The notes under the pieces are model-generated. The model saw only the letters and a program-made list of their open reading frames with translations, had not been told where the DNA came from and made no database searches. From NCBI RefSeq assembly GCF_036324505.1, contig NC_086371.1, forward strand, positions 2,007,501-2,071,500: a DNA stretch of 64,000 bases, read 5' to 3'. Shown in pieces: positions 1 through 16,059 of this stretch. A program made the position numbers and the translations under genes. This stretch comes from Eleginops maclovinus. Lineage: Eukaryota > Chordata > Actinopteri > Perciformes > Eleginopidae. Positions within the stretch are counted from its first letter, which is position 1. Each line of letters starts with the position of its first letter.

Positions 1-819
1 CTGCATGTGTTACATGTGCTGGGGCTAATTTGAGCAGCATTGAGTACGTTCACATCCCTCTTTGAGACAAACAGGACCTGACTCCACCCAGCTGCCTCTC
101 CATGCTGGAGGTCACAACACACACAATTTCACACATTATAAATACACACTTTCTCATCCCACCCTTTAAAAAAGACAATTTAGCATGGCGCTAAGTGACG
201 ACGGCACACACATTTCTGCAAGGACATCCTCGTCGTCTCGCTGTCCTGATGGCCGTCTTCCTGCTGCCCGTCTCATGTGCTTGTTTCTGCCTCCTTGCTC
301 GGCGCTGATTTGCTCCATTAGTCGAGCATATGTGAGGATTGTGCTGTCGTTCCCAGTCTGTTGATTTGGAGCCAGGGCCTCATCTCCAGAGGGAGAGCCT
401 CCTCCTCTTCCTCCTCCTCCCGTACCTTCCCCTCCCAAAAAGAGGGGTTAAGTTAATTTCCTTCGGCTCAGTAGCTGCGTGTTCTTGAATATTGTTATTT
501 TGACTGTGAATCCTTTCCCATGTTTTTCTTTACTGTTATTTCTCTAAACTTCTATCCGTTCCATTTATATATTTTTCACAGATGTATGTCTCCTGTTTTT
601 GCCCTTTACATTTTTCCTTTACACTCCATTTATTGGACTTTTCTCTTCTTTCTATTTGTCCGTGTTCGACGTAGTCATTGTGACTACACCCATTGGTTCA
701 CAGACATAGGGTGGAGCTCAGTACAACCGAACGCTCCAAATAAATTATTTAGAAGACCAAAGTTTAACCATTTACTTTTAGGAACTAAACCTTTATGAAT
801 AAAGTTGCGCTTAATTGTG
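1..819. other. Apparent single-copy noncoding DNA
   Basis: No coding region, RNA gene or repeat family could be recognised here. A short CCT-rich stretch around 400-425 explains the glycine-rich minus-strand open frame at 166-438, which I do not accept as a gene. The plus-strand frame at 520-798 is rich in Phe, Leu and Tyr, as expected of a T-rich strand, and has no visible domain. Confidence 0.5.
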
Positions 820-824
820 TATTT

Positions 825-1040
825 TACTCTAAATGGGGCCATACTTTACACATTTAACATCAAGCTGTGTTGAAGAAGACTTGAAACTACAGTTTGAGAC
901 CATGAACTCAATAGGAAAATGTTCACTGAGGTAATAAATCAAGACAGAAGGAGGGACATTTTCTCATAGATTTCTATACAATTTATTTCGCCTCCCCCTG
1001 CTGGCCATTCGACATAATGCAGGTTTAAAAATGTTCTCCC
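825..1040 (+). repeat. Dispersed teleost repeat fragment (GAAGACTTGAAACTA type)
   Basis: The block contains TTGAAGAAGACTTGAAACTA, ACTCAATAGGAAAATG and CTCCCCCTGCTGGCCATT, in an order I recognise from a widespread fish repeat often seen in 3' UTRs. A shorter related copy lies at about 7155-7270, with GAAGAATACTTAAAACTAG and CTCATTAGGAAAATGCTCAA in the same order and orientation. The two-copy relationship is visible in the sequence. The family name and class are unknown to me. Confidence 0.5.
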
Positions 1041-1059
1041 TTGGCTTCACTTTTGGTCC

Positions 1060-1308
1060 ATGCTTTTTCAGATGAAAAGCATGACCAGAAATTCTTCTGA
1101 TTTCAAAGAGGAGTATGAGAGACGTCTTCAGTCTGCAGCACAATCTCTTGACCCTGACTCACCAGTATTTCAATTTTTGGTGAACGCTAATAACGTTCTC
1201 CATTTCTACCACCGCTCTCAAGAAAAAGGCCTTGCATCAATCAATCTTTTTTTTATCTGTCACAGGGTGTCCTTGAGGAGATCGCTCGGCTGCCGTCACT
1301 ATGCTTAA
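1060..1308 (+). pseudogene. Exon-like open frame, possible exon or gene fragment
   Basis: An 82-codon frame. Its central 45 residues (starting NSSDFKEEYERRLQSA) have a balanced, charged, helix-like composition unlike the low-complexity frames elsewhere in the window. A splice-acceptor-like tract, CATGCTTTTTCAG, ends at 1071, directly before an ATG. A second acceptor-like tract, TTTTTTATCTGTCACAG, ends at about 1266 inside the frame. It could be a stray exon of a gene outside the window, a degraded transposase or retrogene piece, or chance. No family was recognised and no donor site clearly pairs with it. Confidence 0.2.
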
Positions 1309-1868
1309 TTGTGTTTTCATCTGTACTGTTCCACATGATGACAGCTCAATCAGCTGTTTGACTGCTCACATCACAGTGTAATGGGTTTATCACTCAGGGA
1401 AACTTTTCTGCAAACTTTCTGGTTTACCTCGCAGCACAGGAATGTTTGATGCAACCTTTCATTCAATACATGCAGCAATGCTCAGTCCGTGGAAGGGCAA
1501 TGCTCATTAGGTTTAAAAGACACTATTTGTTTATGCAGTTTTTATTCTTTTGCAATTGTGAATGTTAAATGAATGGAGTGAAGTGAATTGTACTTTCTTA
1601 CTTTGTTTTTTTCATCATTTGAATTTCATCTGTCTTCCTTACTTATAATTCAGAAACTTGAATATATTTTACTGCTGGTTCTTGTCTCCAACTGAAGTGA
1701 AACTGTGAGTATTCAGGACTTTTCTGTGGATTTTATTTAATTTAGCTTCTCCCAGCTCTGTTAGCTGAGTGACGTCTCATGGGCCGAGGCTCTGCAATGA
1801 TTTTTCAAAAGGTGGACAATTTCTGCTCTTCACAGCGAGTCTCTTGTTTGGAGTTAAAAATGTCTAAC
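1309..1868. other. Apparent single-copy noncoding DNA
   Basis: No gene, repeat family or RNA gene was recognised. The stretch is AT-rich with ordinary composition. Confidence 0.5.
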
Positions 1869-1912
1869 GTGTGTGTGTGTGATTGTGAGTGTGTGTGTGT
1901 GTGTGTGTGTGT
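1869..1912. repeat. (GT)n microsatellite, interrupted
   Basis: Two GT runs, 1869-1880 and 1889-1912, are separated by an ATTGTGA interruption. Confidence 0.95.
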
Positions 1913-3290
1913 GCAATTAGAGAGTGAGGAAGTGAGCGGCGTGTCAGTAGATTCTTGACAAAGTTGCCGTTGGCAGCGCAGCTCCTCATCATCTCCACAT
2001 TGGGATAAAATGAACCCATGGGACCGGTGCCCCCGAGTCCCTCAGTAGACTTAATTTAACAGAGTTAAAATCAATTTCTCTGCTCTCTCCTGGGTCAAAT
2101 TAACTATCTGCTCCGTATGAAGAAGCACCAACTACTTGACAGCTCGTCCAGATCCCGGCTGTGTCCGTCCGTCTGTCGGCTGGCAGGGCGCGTTTCGTTC
2201 CTCGTCCAATCTCCAGTTTTAACTTGGAGCGCGAGGCGTCCGCATGGCGAGCTTCGATCTGCCAGAGAGAGAGAAGGAAAGAAAGAAAGAAAGTGACTTG
2301 CTCTCCGTATCTCTGTCTGTTTTGCATCGCAGTAATTGCTCTTATCTGTTGTGACACGCAGCGAAAGATGACACGAGATGAAATCGAGCGCTGGAATAAA
2401 ACACTGATGTAAGACTTCTCTGTTGACTTCGACTGCGGTTAAATGGCGGGGTCTGTGTTGAGCTGTGTTTGGCATGTTTATGTGTCTGCTTATGTGAAAT
2501 ATTGTGAACGGCTTGGGAAGCAGCAGTGAGATTGCCTCTTCTTTACTCATCTGATAGTTATGATGAAACATTCTGTAGTCACAGCTTTTACACTGAAGGC
2601 CTTGGTCTCTCTTACTGCTCTCAAAGCGGGGTCCGAGGGAAAGATGTCTCACACGTCAGATATGTGCAGGCTTGGGGAGTAATGGATAACATGTAACAGG
2701 ATGACGTAATCACAAAAATAAATAAGGCACTTTAGTTTAAACTGTGACTTAAATATGGTTTGCAAAAATGGGAAAACAGGTGACATTTCTCCTTTTAAAT
2801 TTCACATTTTCTTTCATTGTAGACTAGTGTGCCAAACACCTATTGAAGTATGTAAAAACCAACTAAAGCATTTCATTATGTATCAATCTCACACAACTAC
2901 AGGTACCTCTGTGGATAATCAGAGTGATAGTATTCTGTTGTAATTTCACAGTTCCCGTTAATGATTTTCCATATTCCCTGATTGGCTTATCCTCAGATTG
3001 AACTGTTTTGTTGCCGGGCAGATCTGCAGTCAATTACTGAACTGAACATAAATGAATTAACATTCATTTTATGGTAAAATATGTTTGTCTTTCTCTGTTC
3101 AGAACTAAAACGGAGTTCGCATTAAAGGTTTTCAAGGACAAATATAATGTTTGGAAGCAATGGCGTGGTTTTAAAGTACCTTAAGTGGTTTGTTTGGAAA
3201 ATATGTTTCTGAATAATTTCCTAATTTATATATTATTCCTAAATGTTAAACAAGGACACATCATGGACGGTCCCAGATGTATGTATTAAT
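1913..3290. other. Apparent single-copy noncoding DNA
   Basis: Open frames occur on both strands around 2100-2650, including a 182-codon minus frame. They overlap one another, contain no recognisable domain and are not flanked by clear splice signals, so no gene is called. A short AGAAAGAAAGAAAG run lies near 2276. Confidence 0.5.
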
Positions 3291-3294
3291 GTGT

Positions 3295-3424
3295 ATCCCT
3301 TCAGGGTTTAGTAAAAGTGAGGTTCATTTGAATTACTTTATGAACTGTAAACTTCTCTAAAATGAGTACTTCGAATGTGTACAGAGCTTAAGTACATGTA
3401 CTCAGTAAGATTCCAACACGAAAG
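3295..3424. mobile_element. hAT-like MITE fragment (AAGTACTT-rich)
   Basis: The block carries TTAAGTACATGTACTCAG and ATGAGTACTTCGAATGTGTA. This fits the subterminal region of fish MITEs that end in CAGTG(G/T)TGGAAGAAGTA. Its right edge abuts the TTAA-type MITE fragment beginning near 3425. No intact terminal repeat is present. Family assignment is from memory of typical sequences. Confidence 0.4.
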
Positions 3425-3668
3425 CTGGCCGGTTCTTTTGTGATTGGTCAAGCGCTTAGAGATGTCCCGCCCCTCAGCCTATCAAGTGTTGGAGCACTAG
3501 CCAATAGAAGCCCAACTGTTACATTATGATGTCACTATTTTCCAGAAGTTAAAAGGGGGTGGGAGAGAAACTACCTATGGAGGGTACACAGGGATTTTAG
3601 CCTCTGCAGACCATTTACATGCACTAAAACCTTTAGAGCACACTACAGGGGGGAAAAAAGCAAACGTC
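3425..3668 (-). mobile_element. TTAA-type MITE, fragment (copy A)
   Basis: Minus orientation. It shares GAGATGTCCCGCCCCT, GATGTCACTATT and GCAGACCATTTACATGCAC with copies at 22030-23068 and 51956-53100. It ends near 3668 with CACTACAGGGGGGAAAAAAGC, matching the 5' part of the element in reverse, but the terminal TTAA sequence is lost. Its uninterrupted ACCATTTACATGCAC is the empty-site equivalent of the position where copy B carries a nested insertion. The TTAA termini of other copies suggest a piggyBac-type target site. No transposase is encoded. Confidence 0.7.
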
Positions 3669-3763
3669 ACATAATGACTACACACACCATACAGTGTGTC
3701 TTCACCAAATTTAAGGAAACAATGACACAAAAATAATTCCTGAACAGGAAACACTCGGCAAAG

Positions 3764-4018
3764 GGCGGTGGTGGCAAAGTCCATAGGGGCTTGGCCTGGG
3801 AACTGGAAGGTCACCAGTTCAAGTCCCCGAAAGACCAAGTGCCACCGTGGTGTCCCTGAGCAAGACACTGGTTACCTACGCTGCTCCCCGGGCGCCGTAC
3901 ATAATGGCAGCCCACTGCTCCTAACACTAGGATGGGTCAAATGCAGAGACCGCATTTCGTTGTCCTAGTACTTGTACTCTGTGCAATGACAATAAAGTTG
4001 AATCTATCTATATTTAAG
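3764..4018 (+). mobile_element. tRNA-derived SINE
   Basis: The head GGTGGCAAAGTCCATAGGGG resembles a Pol III A box and CCAGTTCAAGTCCCC a B box. They are followed by GTGTCCCTGAGCAAGACAC, CTGCTCCCCGGGCGC and a tail ending CAATGACAATAAAGTTGAAT. This order is typical of a common fish SINE family. It is the most complete copy apart from the one at the right edge. The head looks like a tRNA but the anticodon arm cannot be folded convincingly, so it is not called a tRNA gene. Confidence 0.8.
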
Positions 4019-4330
4019 TCAAAAGAAACGTGGCTCTTGGTACAAACAGAATAAAGTTCTTGGCTTGGTAAACTCTGGCTCTCTTGACACGCCATGACAA
4101 GTCAAACTGGTGCAGGATAAAGAGAGGAGGACTTTATATAGAAGAGTTAATGGGACACAGGTGTCAACAATCAAGGGGAAAACACACAATGACAGGAAGT
4201 CAAGGGCTCTGTAACGAGAGGTAAATACAAAATAAAACAGGAAGTGCAAGACTAGACAAACGTGACTTTAACTAAACACGTGAACAACAACACATGACTA
4301 AACATGGACTATATAACACAGCCCTGACAT
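4019..4330 (-). repeat. Dispersed element with a TGTCAGGG-type end
   Basis: A purine-rich block with ACACAGGTGTCAACAATCAA, AAATAAAACAGGAAGTG and a right end ACACAGCCCTGACA. In reverse the end reads TGTCAGGGCTGT. The element at 37186-37535 begins CTGTCAGGGTTTAGGGC. I recognise the style from nonautonomous fish repeats but cannot name the family. Confidence 0.4.
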
Positions 4331-4904
4331 CTATCAAACCAAACCTGACGAGTTAAACAGGAAATAAACACGAAACACATTTTAAAATGCTGCACTTTCC
4401 ATGAAAAGTTGACATTATAAATGAGACGGTTTGTATTAAACTCATGTTAGAAGTAAAATATGAATCTGCTGGAGTAATCAGTAACCCCGGCTGTCAGATT
4501 AATGTAGAGGAACAGCTGAAATGTAATGAAGGAGCGGTACAAAGTGCCTGAGAATGAAAAGTATCTGGACCTGTAAACTCTAATTTAACACAACGCTGTG
4601 GTTAAAGCTCCCAGCAGCCTCGGAGCGGCGCAGCGATGCGAGATAACTCCCCGTGTCACAGGATGCCTTTTAATAATGGCCTGGATGATAAATTGCTTTA
4701 ATCAGAGGAGCGGGCTCTTCCTGTAACTTATGATACAGGAAGCTTGTGAAGAGAATTGTTACGCCAAGCGTCATTGAGCATCCTAATGTGAATCTTTACG
4801 TGTCCGCAATTAGATTAAGGCTGTGACACGGCGCCGGGCTCTCCGCTGGCCTCCTCTGCTGCTTTTTCTTCACTGCGATGGATGGAGGAAGCTAAAAAAT
4901 GGAC

Positions 4905-4908
<4 letters not shown>
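4331..4908. other. Single-copy DNA, conserved-element-like in 4590-4830
   Basis: No gene was found. The interval 4590-4830 has a mixed, non-repetitive composition with GGCCTGGATGATAAATTG, CTTTAATCAGAGGAGCGGG and GTCCGCAATTAGATTAAGG. It resembles developmental conserved noncoding elements in its TAAT/ATTA-type sites. This is an impression only and needs alignment. Confidence 0.3.

Positions 4909-4939
<31 letters not shown>
4909..4939. repeat. (GT)n microsatellite
   Basis: An uninterrupted GT dinucleotide tract. Confidence 0.97.
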
Positions 4940-4941
<2 letters not shown>

Positions 4942-5594
4942 AGCAGGAGTCAGTGAACGGATCAATGGGAGTGATTATATGGTGCTTACCGTTTGGCCAG
5001 GTCGTGGTGTGATGGATGTGTTGTGGCAGGTAATGGTGCTCTGCAGATGATGAACTCAGATTTGTTCCTCTTGTCAACAACACGTCCAAACTCCGTGAGG
5101 TTCAGCGGAGCCTGAAGGCCTCCTCATGTGCAGCCTCCTCGTGTGCAGCCTTTGTGGACAGAAACAGCACGAATGTAACCAAACTAATTGATGATTTTGG
5201 GTCTCACAGAAGTTTGGATACTGACATGAAGTCCAAGCTACTTCATATATGTGGGTCTCAATAAGGAATGAGAACATTGATAAACACAAGCAAATGTTTT
5301 ACATAAAAAAGAGGGATATTAAATAACGGGTAATGCAATCATTCAAAAACAAAAATCAAATAGTTTGAGACCGTTTTCTCTTTTCTGATTAGCTTCTGTA
5401 ACTCATTATGAAGTATGTAACGTACAGAAAACACTGAGGCTTACTTTTAAGCCAGATAGCAGGTATGGCCATACTGGTAATGCTGGTCATAATGACAGAG
5501 GACAAAAGATGAGAAATCTCAGGAAATGTTAACATGAGAGAAAACATCGAGAGTATCCTTTAAATAACGATATGCAAATGGTTTAGTCTAGGGG
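4940..5594. other. Apparent single-copy noncoding DNA
   Basis: No gene or repeat was recognised apart from a small local repetition of CCTCCTCATGTGCAGCC / CCTCCTCGTGTGCAGCC near 5117-5150. Confidence 0.5.
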
Positions 5595-7038
5595 CAGAGG
5601 TGGGAAGTAACAAAGTACATTTACTCAAGTACTTAAATACAATTTTGAGGTACTTAAAATATTATACCATATATACTTGAGTATTTTCCTACTACTCCTT
5701 TACAGTTCAGAGGTAAATGGTGTACCTTTACTCCACTACATTTATTTAATACCTTTAGTTGCTAGGCAGATTAGGATTAATGATGGTAAATATAATCTCC
5801 CTTAAATCAGACTGTAGTTCACCTGCAGTAAATCCAGCAGCTACCCTGCAGTATACAAAGCTATTCAAACTAGCTGCACCTTTACCAGCTCTGAGAACAC
5901 TTTAATGATCAATCATTATAAAACATATCAGAGATATTATTCTGAAATGGACCAATCAGACAATGACTACTTTTACTGTCGCTACTTTAAGTACATTTAG
6001 AGGAGAGTACTTTCTACTTTCACTGGAGGAACATTTAGAATACTTTACTGTGACAGAGTATTCCTACACTCTGGTACTTCTACTTTACTCAAGTACAAGA
6101 TCTGAGTACTTCTACTTTACTCAAGTACAAGATCTGAGTACTTCTACTTTTACTAAAGAACAAGATCTGAGTACTTCTACTTTACTCAAGTACAAGACCT
6201 GAGTACTTCTACTTTACTCAAGTACAAGACCTGAGTACTTTTACTTTACTCAAGTACAAGATCTGAGTACTTCTACTTTACTCAAGTACAAGATCTGAGT
6301 ACTTCTACTTTACTCAAGTACAAGATCTGAGTACTTCTACTTTACTCAAGTACAAGACCTGAGTACTTCTACTTTACTCAAGTACAAGATCTGAGTACTT
6401 CTACTTTACTCAAGTACAAGATCTGAGTACTTCTACTTTACTCAAGTACAAGATCTGAGTACTTCTACTTTACTCAAGTACAAGACCTGAGTACTTCTAC
6501 TTTACTCAAGAACAAGATCTGAGTACTTCTACTTTACTCAAGAACAAGATCTGAGTACTTCTACTTTACTCAAGTACAAGACCTGAGTACTTCTACTTTA
6601 CTCAAGTACAAGACCTGAGTACTTTTACTTTACTCAAGTACAAGATCTGAGTACTTCTACTTTACTCAAGTACAAGATCTGAGTACTTCTACTTTACTCA
6701 AGTACAAGATCTGAGTACTTCTACTTTACTCAAGTACAAGACCTGAGTACTTCTACTTTACTCAAGTACAAGATCTGAGTACTTCTACTTTACTCAAGTA
6801 CAAGATCTGAGTACTTCTACTTTACTCAAGTACAAGATCTGAGTACTTCTACTTTTACTCAAGTACAAGATCTGAGTACTTCTACTTTTACTCAAGTACA
6901 AGATCTGAGTACTTCTACTTTACTCAAGTACAAGACCTGAGTACTTCTACTTTTACTAAAGAACAAGATCTGAGTACTTGTACTTTACTCAAGTACAAGA
7001 TCCGAGTACTTCTACTTTTACTCTAGTACCAGATCTGA
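5595..7038 (+). mobile_element. hAT-like MITE (CAGAGGTGGG terminus), 3' end missing
   Basis: It starts CAGAGGTGGGAAGTAACAAA, a terminus typical of nonautonomous hAT elements of fish. The body (5595-6065) contains TACAATTTTGAGGTACTT, CTCCACTACATTTATTTA, CCTGCAGTATACAAAGC and GGACCAATCAGACAATGA. All of these reappear reversed in the copy at 30452-31394. From 6066 the element becomes a 32-bp tandem array. It stops at CCAGATCTGACGG without the last roughly 25 bp (GTACTTCTCCCACCTCTG in the other copy), so the 3' terminal repeat has been lost. No coding capacity. Confidence 0.75.
6066..7038 (+). repeat. 32-bp minisatellite inside the hAT-like MITE (about 30 copies)
   Basis: The unit is GAGTACTTCTACTTTACTC followed by AAGTACAAGATCT. 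The period is 32 bp (for example CAAGTACAAG at 6251 and 6283), with some 33-bp units from an extra T. Variants include AAGACCT for AAGATCT and AAGAACAAG for AAGTACAAG, in patches. The unit is itself made of imperfect AAGTACT motifs. The same unit, reversed, fills 30456-30960. Confidence 0.95.
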
Positions 7039-7154
7039 CGGTGCTTTACAGGTGTGTAATAAATCTTGCTGCCCTGAAAGATCGGAGCAGGAAAAAACAA
7101 CACTGGACAAAGACCTTGAAGCACCCCCTCCTCTATTGTCTATTTTTCTTTCAA

Positions 7155-7270
7155 TGGGACGGTATTAACAAAATGGCCATCAGGCTGTAGTGAAGAATAC
7201 TTAAAACTAGACCCTACGACCACAAACTCATTAGGAAAATGCTCAATGGGCTATTAAATCTCGCCCAATA
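7155..7270 (+). repeat. Dispersed teleost repeat fragment, second copy
   Basis: Contains AAAATGGCCATCAGGCTGTA, GAAGAATACTTAAAACTAG and CTCATTAGGAAAATGCTCAA. These parallel the block at 825-1040 in order and orientation. Truncated at both ends. Confidence 0.5.
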
Positions 7271-7968
7271 TAAATAAAGGGAAGAAGAGTCTGAGAAAAG
7301 AGCAGCCATGTGTTCAGGGGGTCGAGAAGCTCTAGTAGTGACTGGATCCTCTCACCTGATTATCACACTGAACGGCCTTTTAATTGGGCTTTATTAGATT
7401 ACATTATACATCAAATCGTACTCGCCGAATAGCTGAAAACACCTCACAGCAATTCAGAGCGTTTTGAATGAGGCTGTGAATTGCGTAAGACGTAGAATAA
7501 AGGAAGATGTACAAAACCGTCTCTGCCTGGTTAAAGGTTGCAGAACTGCTCAGAAATGACATGAAGAGAGACGAGCGGCGGCGGAGATGCAGGTCAAACA
7601 TGAATCACTCTTTACAGAGCTGCAGTATCCGTCCATCAGCTTCTGTTCAGGAGGAAAATCATTTAATGGAGCTTTTGTTCAGCTGAGGGCAGGATGCTGT
7701 GTGTGCGGCTGACGGTGAATCACATCATCGTGATCATGAGTATGTACTGCATCTTCTCCTAACACAAGTAAATACTATACTGTACTATAAATAAAGAACA
7801 CTTTGTGATTGTTTACCGCACGTACAACCCAGATATGAGTCAGCATTGAAGCACTTCCTCTAAAAGTGTTGCTCTATTGCATACAATACATCAGTTAGTA
7901 CCCCACTGGTGAATTTAAAAACAGCGGTTGCGAACAAATGTCTGAATAAGACGACTAAACGTCATCAC
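7271..7968. other. Apparent single-copy noncoding DNA
   Basis: No gene, RNA or recognised repeat. Local open frames are short and featureless. Confidence 0.5.
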
Positions 7969-8744
7969 GCCCAACATTAGCCTCCTTTAGCTTAGCGGTG
8001 GTGACGTGAAGTCATGTGACCGTGCTGTAGTTCCTTTATAGCCCAACATTAGCCGCCTTTAGCTTAGCGGTGGTGACGTGAAGTCATGTTACCGTGCTGT
8101 AGTTCCTTAATAGCCCAACATTAGCCACCTTTAGCTTAGCGGTGGAGACGTGAAGTCATGTGACCGTGCTGTAGTTCCTTTATAGCCCAACATTAGCCTC
8201 CTTTAGCTTAACGGTGGTGACGTGAAGTCATGTGACCGTGCTGTAGTTCCTTTATAGCCCAACATTAGCCACCTTTAGCTTAGCGGTGGAGACGTGAAGT
8301 CATGTGACCGTGCTGTAGTTCCTTTATAGCCCAACATTAGCCTCCTTTAGCTTAACGGTGGTGACGTGAAGTCATGTGACCGTGCTGTAGTTCCTTTATA
8401 GCCCAACATTAGCCACCTTTAGCTTAGCGGTGGAGACGTGAAGTCATGTGACCGTGCTGTAGTTCCTTTATAGCCCAACATTAGCCTCCTTTAGCTTAGT
8501 GGTGGAGACGTGAAGTCATGTGACCGTGCTGTAGTTCCTTTATAGCCCAACATTAGCCTCCTTTAGCTTAGTGGTGGAGACGTGAAGTCATGTGACCGTG
8601 CTGTAGTTCCTTTATAGCCCAACATTAGCCACCTTTAGCTTAGCGGTGGAGACGTGAAGTCATGTGACCGTGCTGTAGTTCCTTTATAGCCCAACATTAG
8701 CCTCCTTTAGATTAACGGTGGTGACGTGAAGTCATGTGACCGGA
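7969..8744 (+). repeat. 72-bp minisatellite, array 1 (about 10.8 copies)
   Basis: Units start GCCCAACATTAGCC at 7969, 8041, 8113, 8185, 8257, 8329, 8401, 8473, 8545, 8617 and 8689, exactly 72 bp apart. The last unit is cut after about 56 bp. Each unit includes TTTAGCTTAGCGGTGG, GACGTGAAGTCATGTGACC and GTGCTGTAGTTCCTTTATA. Variants alternate between neighbouring units (see findings). The same unit in reverse complement forms the array at 43590-44371. Confidence 0.97.
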
Positions 8745-9268
8745 GATGCTAACTTCAGGGTCTGTTTAAAAAAAATGTCCCCCATAGACCACACTGCTGC
8801 GCGTGTGTTTTTGCCTGCTGATGTGTCCTGTGTTCTCTTGTGGATTTACTACCAGCCCGTTTAGTTTTTTCCTGTTCTGTATTACCTTTCCTGCTCCCTT
8901 AGCTGTGCTTTCCTTGATTGTACCAGCTTTACACTCATCAAAGCTTGCTCTTCTTCTCTTATCCCTGCCTCCATTATCTTCTGGTCCTACTGCTTTCCAT
9001 ACCCCGTAACAGACCTTTCGTGAGTAAGAAACCCACGGACGGCCAGCTTTCATCCTGTAAGACGGCCGTTTATTGTACCCAGATGAAAGCTGCAGAGCGT
9101 TTTGAAACAGCTCGGTCCACCCGCAGACTGAAGGAGCGACGCGCAGCAGGGATGGAGAGGCCATTTTGAGTTTTTGGAAAGGCACTTTAGCAGCAGAGTG
9201 CTTTCATCATCACGCAACTACAGTCTGGCCATTTGTTCTGACCTTGGGAAATGGTTTTAAAGGTTTCT
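8745..9268. other. Apparent single-copy noncoding DNA
   Basis: Open frames of 68-139 codons overlap on both strands with no recognisable domain. No gene is called. Confidence 0.5.
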
Positions 9269-14534
<5,266 letters not shown>

Positions 14535-14815
14535 TGAGTCTCCATTGCTTTAGCATGTTAGCATTAGCATAACTAAAGCTTCGTTTCCTACTGGACCAAA
14601 GAACGACCACAGGACAGTGCATACATACACTAATGTTTGATAGAAAAAGGGTTTATTATACAGTTAGGTTTGGGGGGAAAAATTGATTACAGGACACCAA
14701 AAAAACTGGGTGAAGCATTCCCTCACAGGTATGTTGAAACAAAGGGGTAATCAGGTTACTGTTACATTTCTAAAAATGTGGAATACTTGCAGGATGAGAA
14801 TACATTTTACAGAAA
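14535..14815 (+). repeat. Dispersed repeat, copy 1 of a pair
   Basis: It starts CTCCATTGCTTTAGCATG, then TTAGCATTAGCAT, ACTAAAGCTTC and TGATAGAAAAAGG, followed by GGTAATCAGGTTACTGTTAC. The order matches 18448-18740 (TTAGCATTAGCATTACTAAA, TGATAGGAAAAGGCTAAGC, AGATAACTGTTATATGGC). The two copies have the same orientation and are about 3.9 kb apart. Class unknown. Confidence 0.6.
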
Positions 14816-16059
14816 CAAGTCTCGAATAAACCATTGCCAATCTTCAGTTTGTCGGTGTGCTGCTGAAATTTCTCTCTGGCTTTCATTTAGACAACTTTTA
14901 GTCTGTAGGCCCTGTCTATAGTGAGGTTTGGTGCAAATTCTTCCATGGTTACCTCACCTGCTAGCTAGCGGCGCTACATGGAGCCATTTTACTCAACCTG
15001 ATATGATATATTGGTTCCCACAGGTTCCCAAAGATTCCCACGATCAGATTACCGTCCCTGCATGCTTCAAGGTCCTGAATTGAAGAATAGAGTTGCACAG
15101 CGAAGCCTTCTTGGCAAAAACCAAGAGCTGGATAGACTTATCACGTTATGGTGGGACTCTGAATCTGTTGCAGTGTTTGTATGTCCATGTTGGATGGGAT
15201 TGTTTACCTTTCAGTTTTGAGCCCTGTCCTAATGCTAGGGTCAACAAAACCCAAATAACTGTGGATGAATTGGTTACTTAACAATGGAAAACATGTACAT
15301 AATGAATAAGGATCAGTGGACAGCGGCCTAAAGGAATCAACTAAGGGATGAAGAGTCAAATATTCATAAAAAAAGCCAAACCTTTCAGTCGCCGGACTTT
15401 GACTGGGGGCTAAAATGACATGGAATAAATCACACCTGTGATGGTAGTTGGCAGGGTCCAAATAGACAATACCACATTCCATAAGAACATCAATACAAAA
15501 AGCAATCAGGAAATCACAAAGCACATGCCAAGCGATGAAAATATTGCCCTGAGTGTAGTTACTGTACCTTACTCCCTTCAACCACATCCATAAACTCCCC
15601 CTATAGTGTGATGCTCGTAAAGCTATCCACATGTACACCCCCGGGCTGTAAGTCTTTAACATGTGGATCCAATAAAGGTTCCTTTGTCCCTCCCTCTCGG
15701 AAAATGTACAGGTTCAATACTCCGAGAGCACAGAGTAAACGGAGAGAATAATAATGAAAGACATTTGAATCCGACTGCTTTAGAGCTGTTCAGATGTGGT
15801 GTTGTTTGATGGAGCTAGGATCACATTTACTGATGCTTCCAGATGTGCTTTTCTGGAACTCTGAAATGAAATCGGTTATTTCTTCAAAGATCCACCAAAG
15901 AGACATTTTAAGTACGTAAAAATACTCTATGATCAATATTTAGTTACAGACATTGAAGAGATTAAACCATACATGTATGAATCAGGTCATGGATGTATGT
16001 GCAAGTACATCTGTGGCTGTCAGATGATAGTAGATAAGAGGCGTAAATGCAGATGTAGT
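14816..16059. other. Apparent single-copy noncoding DNA
   Basis: A 152-codon minus frame (15204-15662) is present. It has no recognisable domain, no splice context and an unremarkable composition, so no gene is called. Confidence 0.5.

Noticed and set aside
2104..2652. 182-codon minus frame
   Set aside because: No recognised domain or splice context, and other frames overlap it on the same and opposite strands.
3764..3850. tRNA gene (also 35291, 62093, 63819)
   Set aside because: The A- and B-box-like parts occur in a repeated SINE with a non-tRNA body and tail, and no convincing cloverleaf is visible.
6066..7038. CRISPR array (32-bp regular repeats)
   Set aside because: Units are contiguous with no spacers, lie inside a eukaryotic MITE, and no cas gene is present.
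8766..9185. 139-codon minus frame
   Set aside because: Competing frames on the plus strand, no domain.
15204..15662. 152-codon minus frame
   Set aside because: No recognisable family. Codon content and context look like chance.
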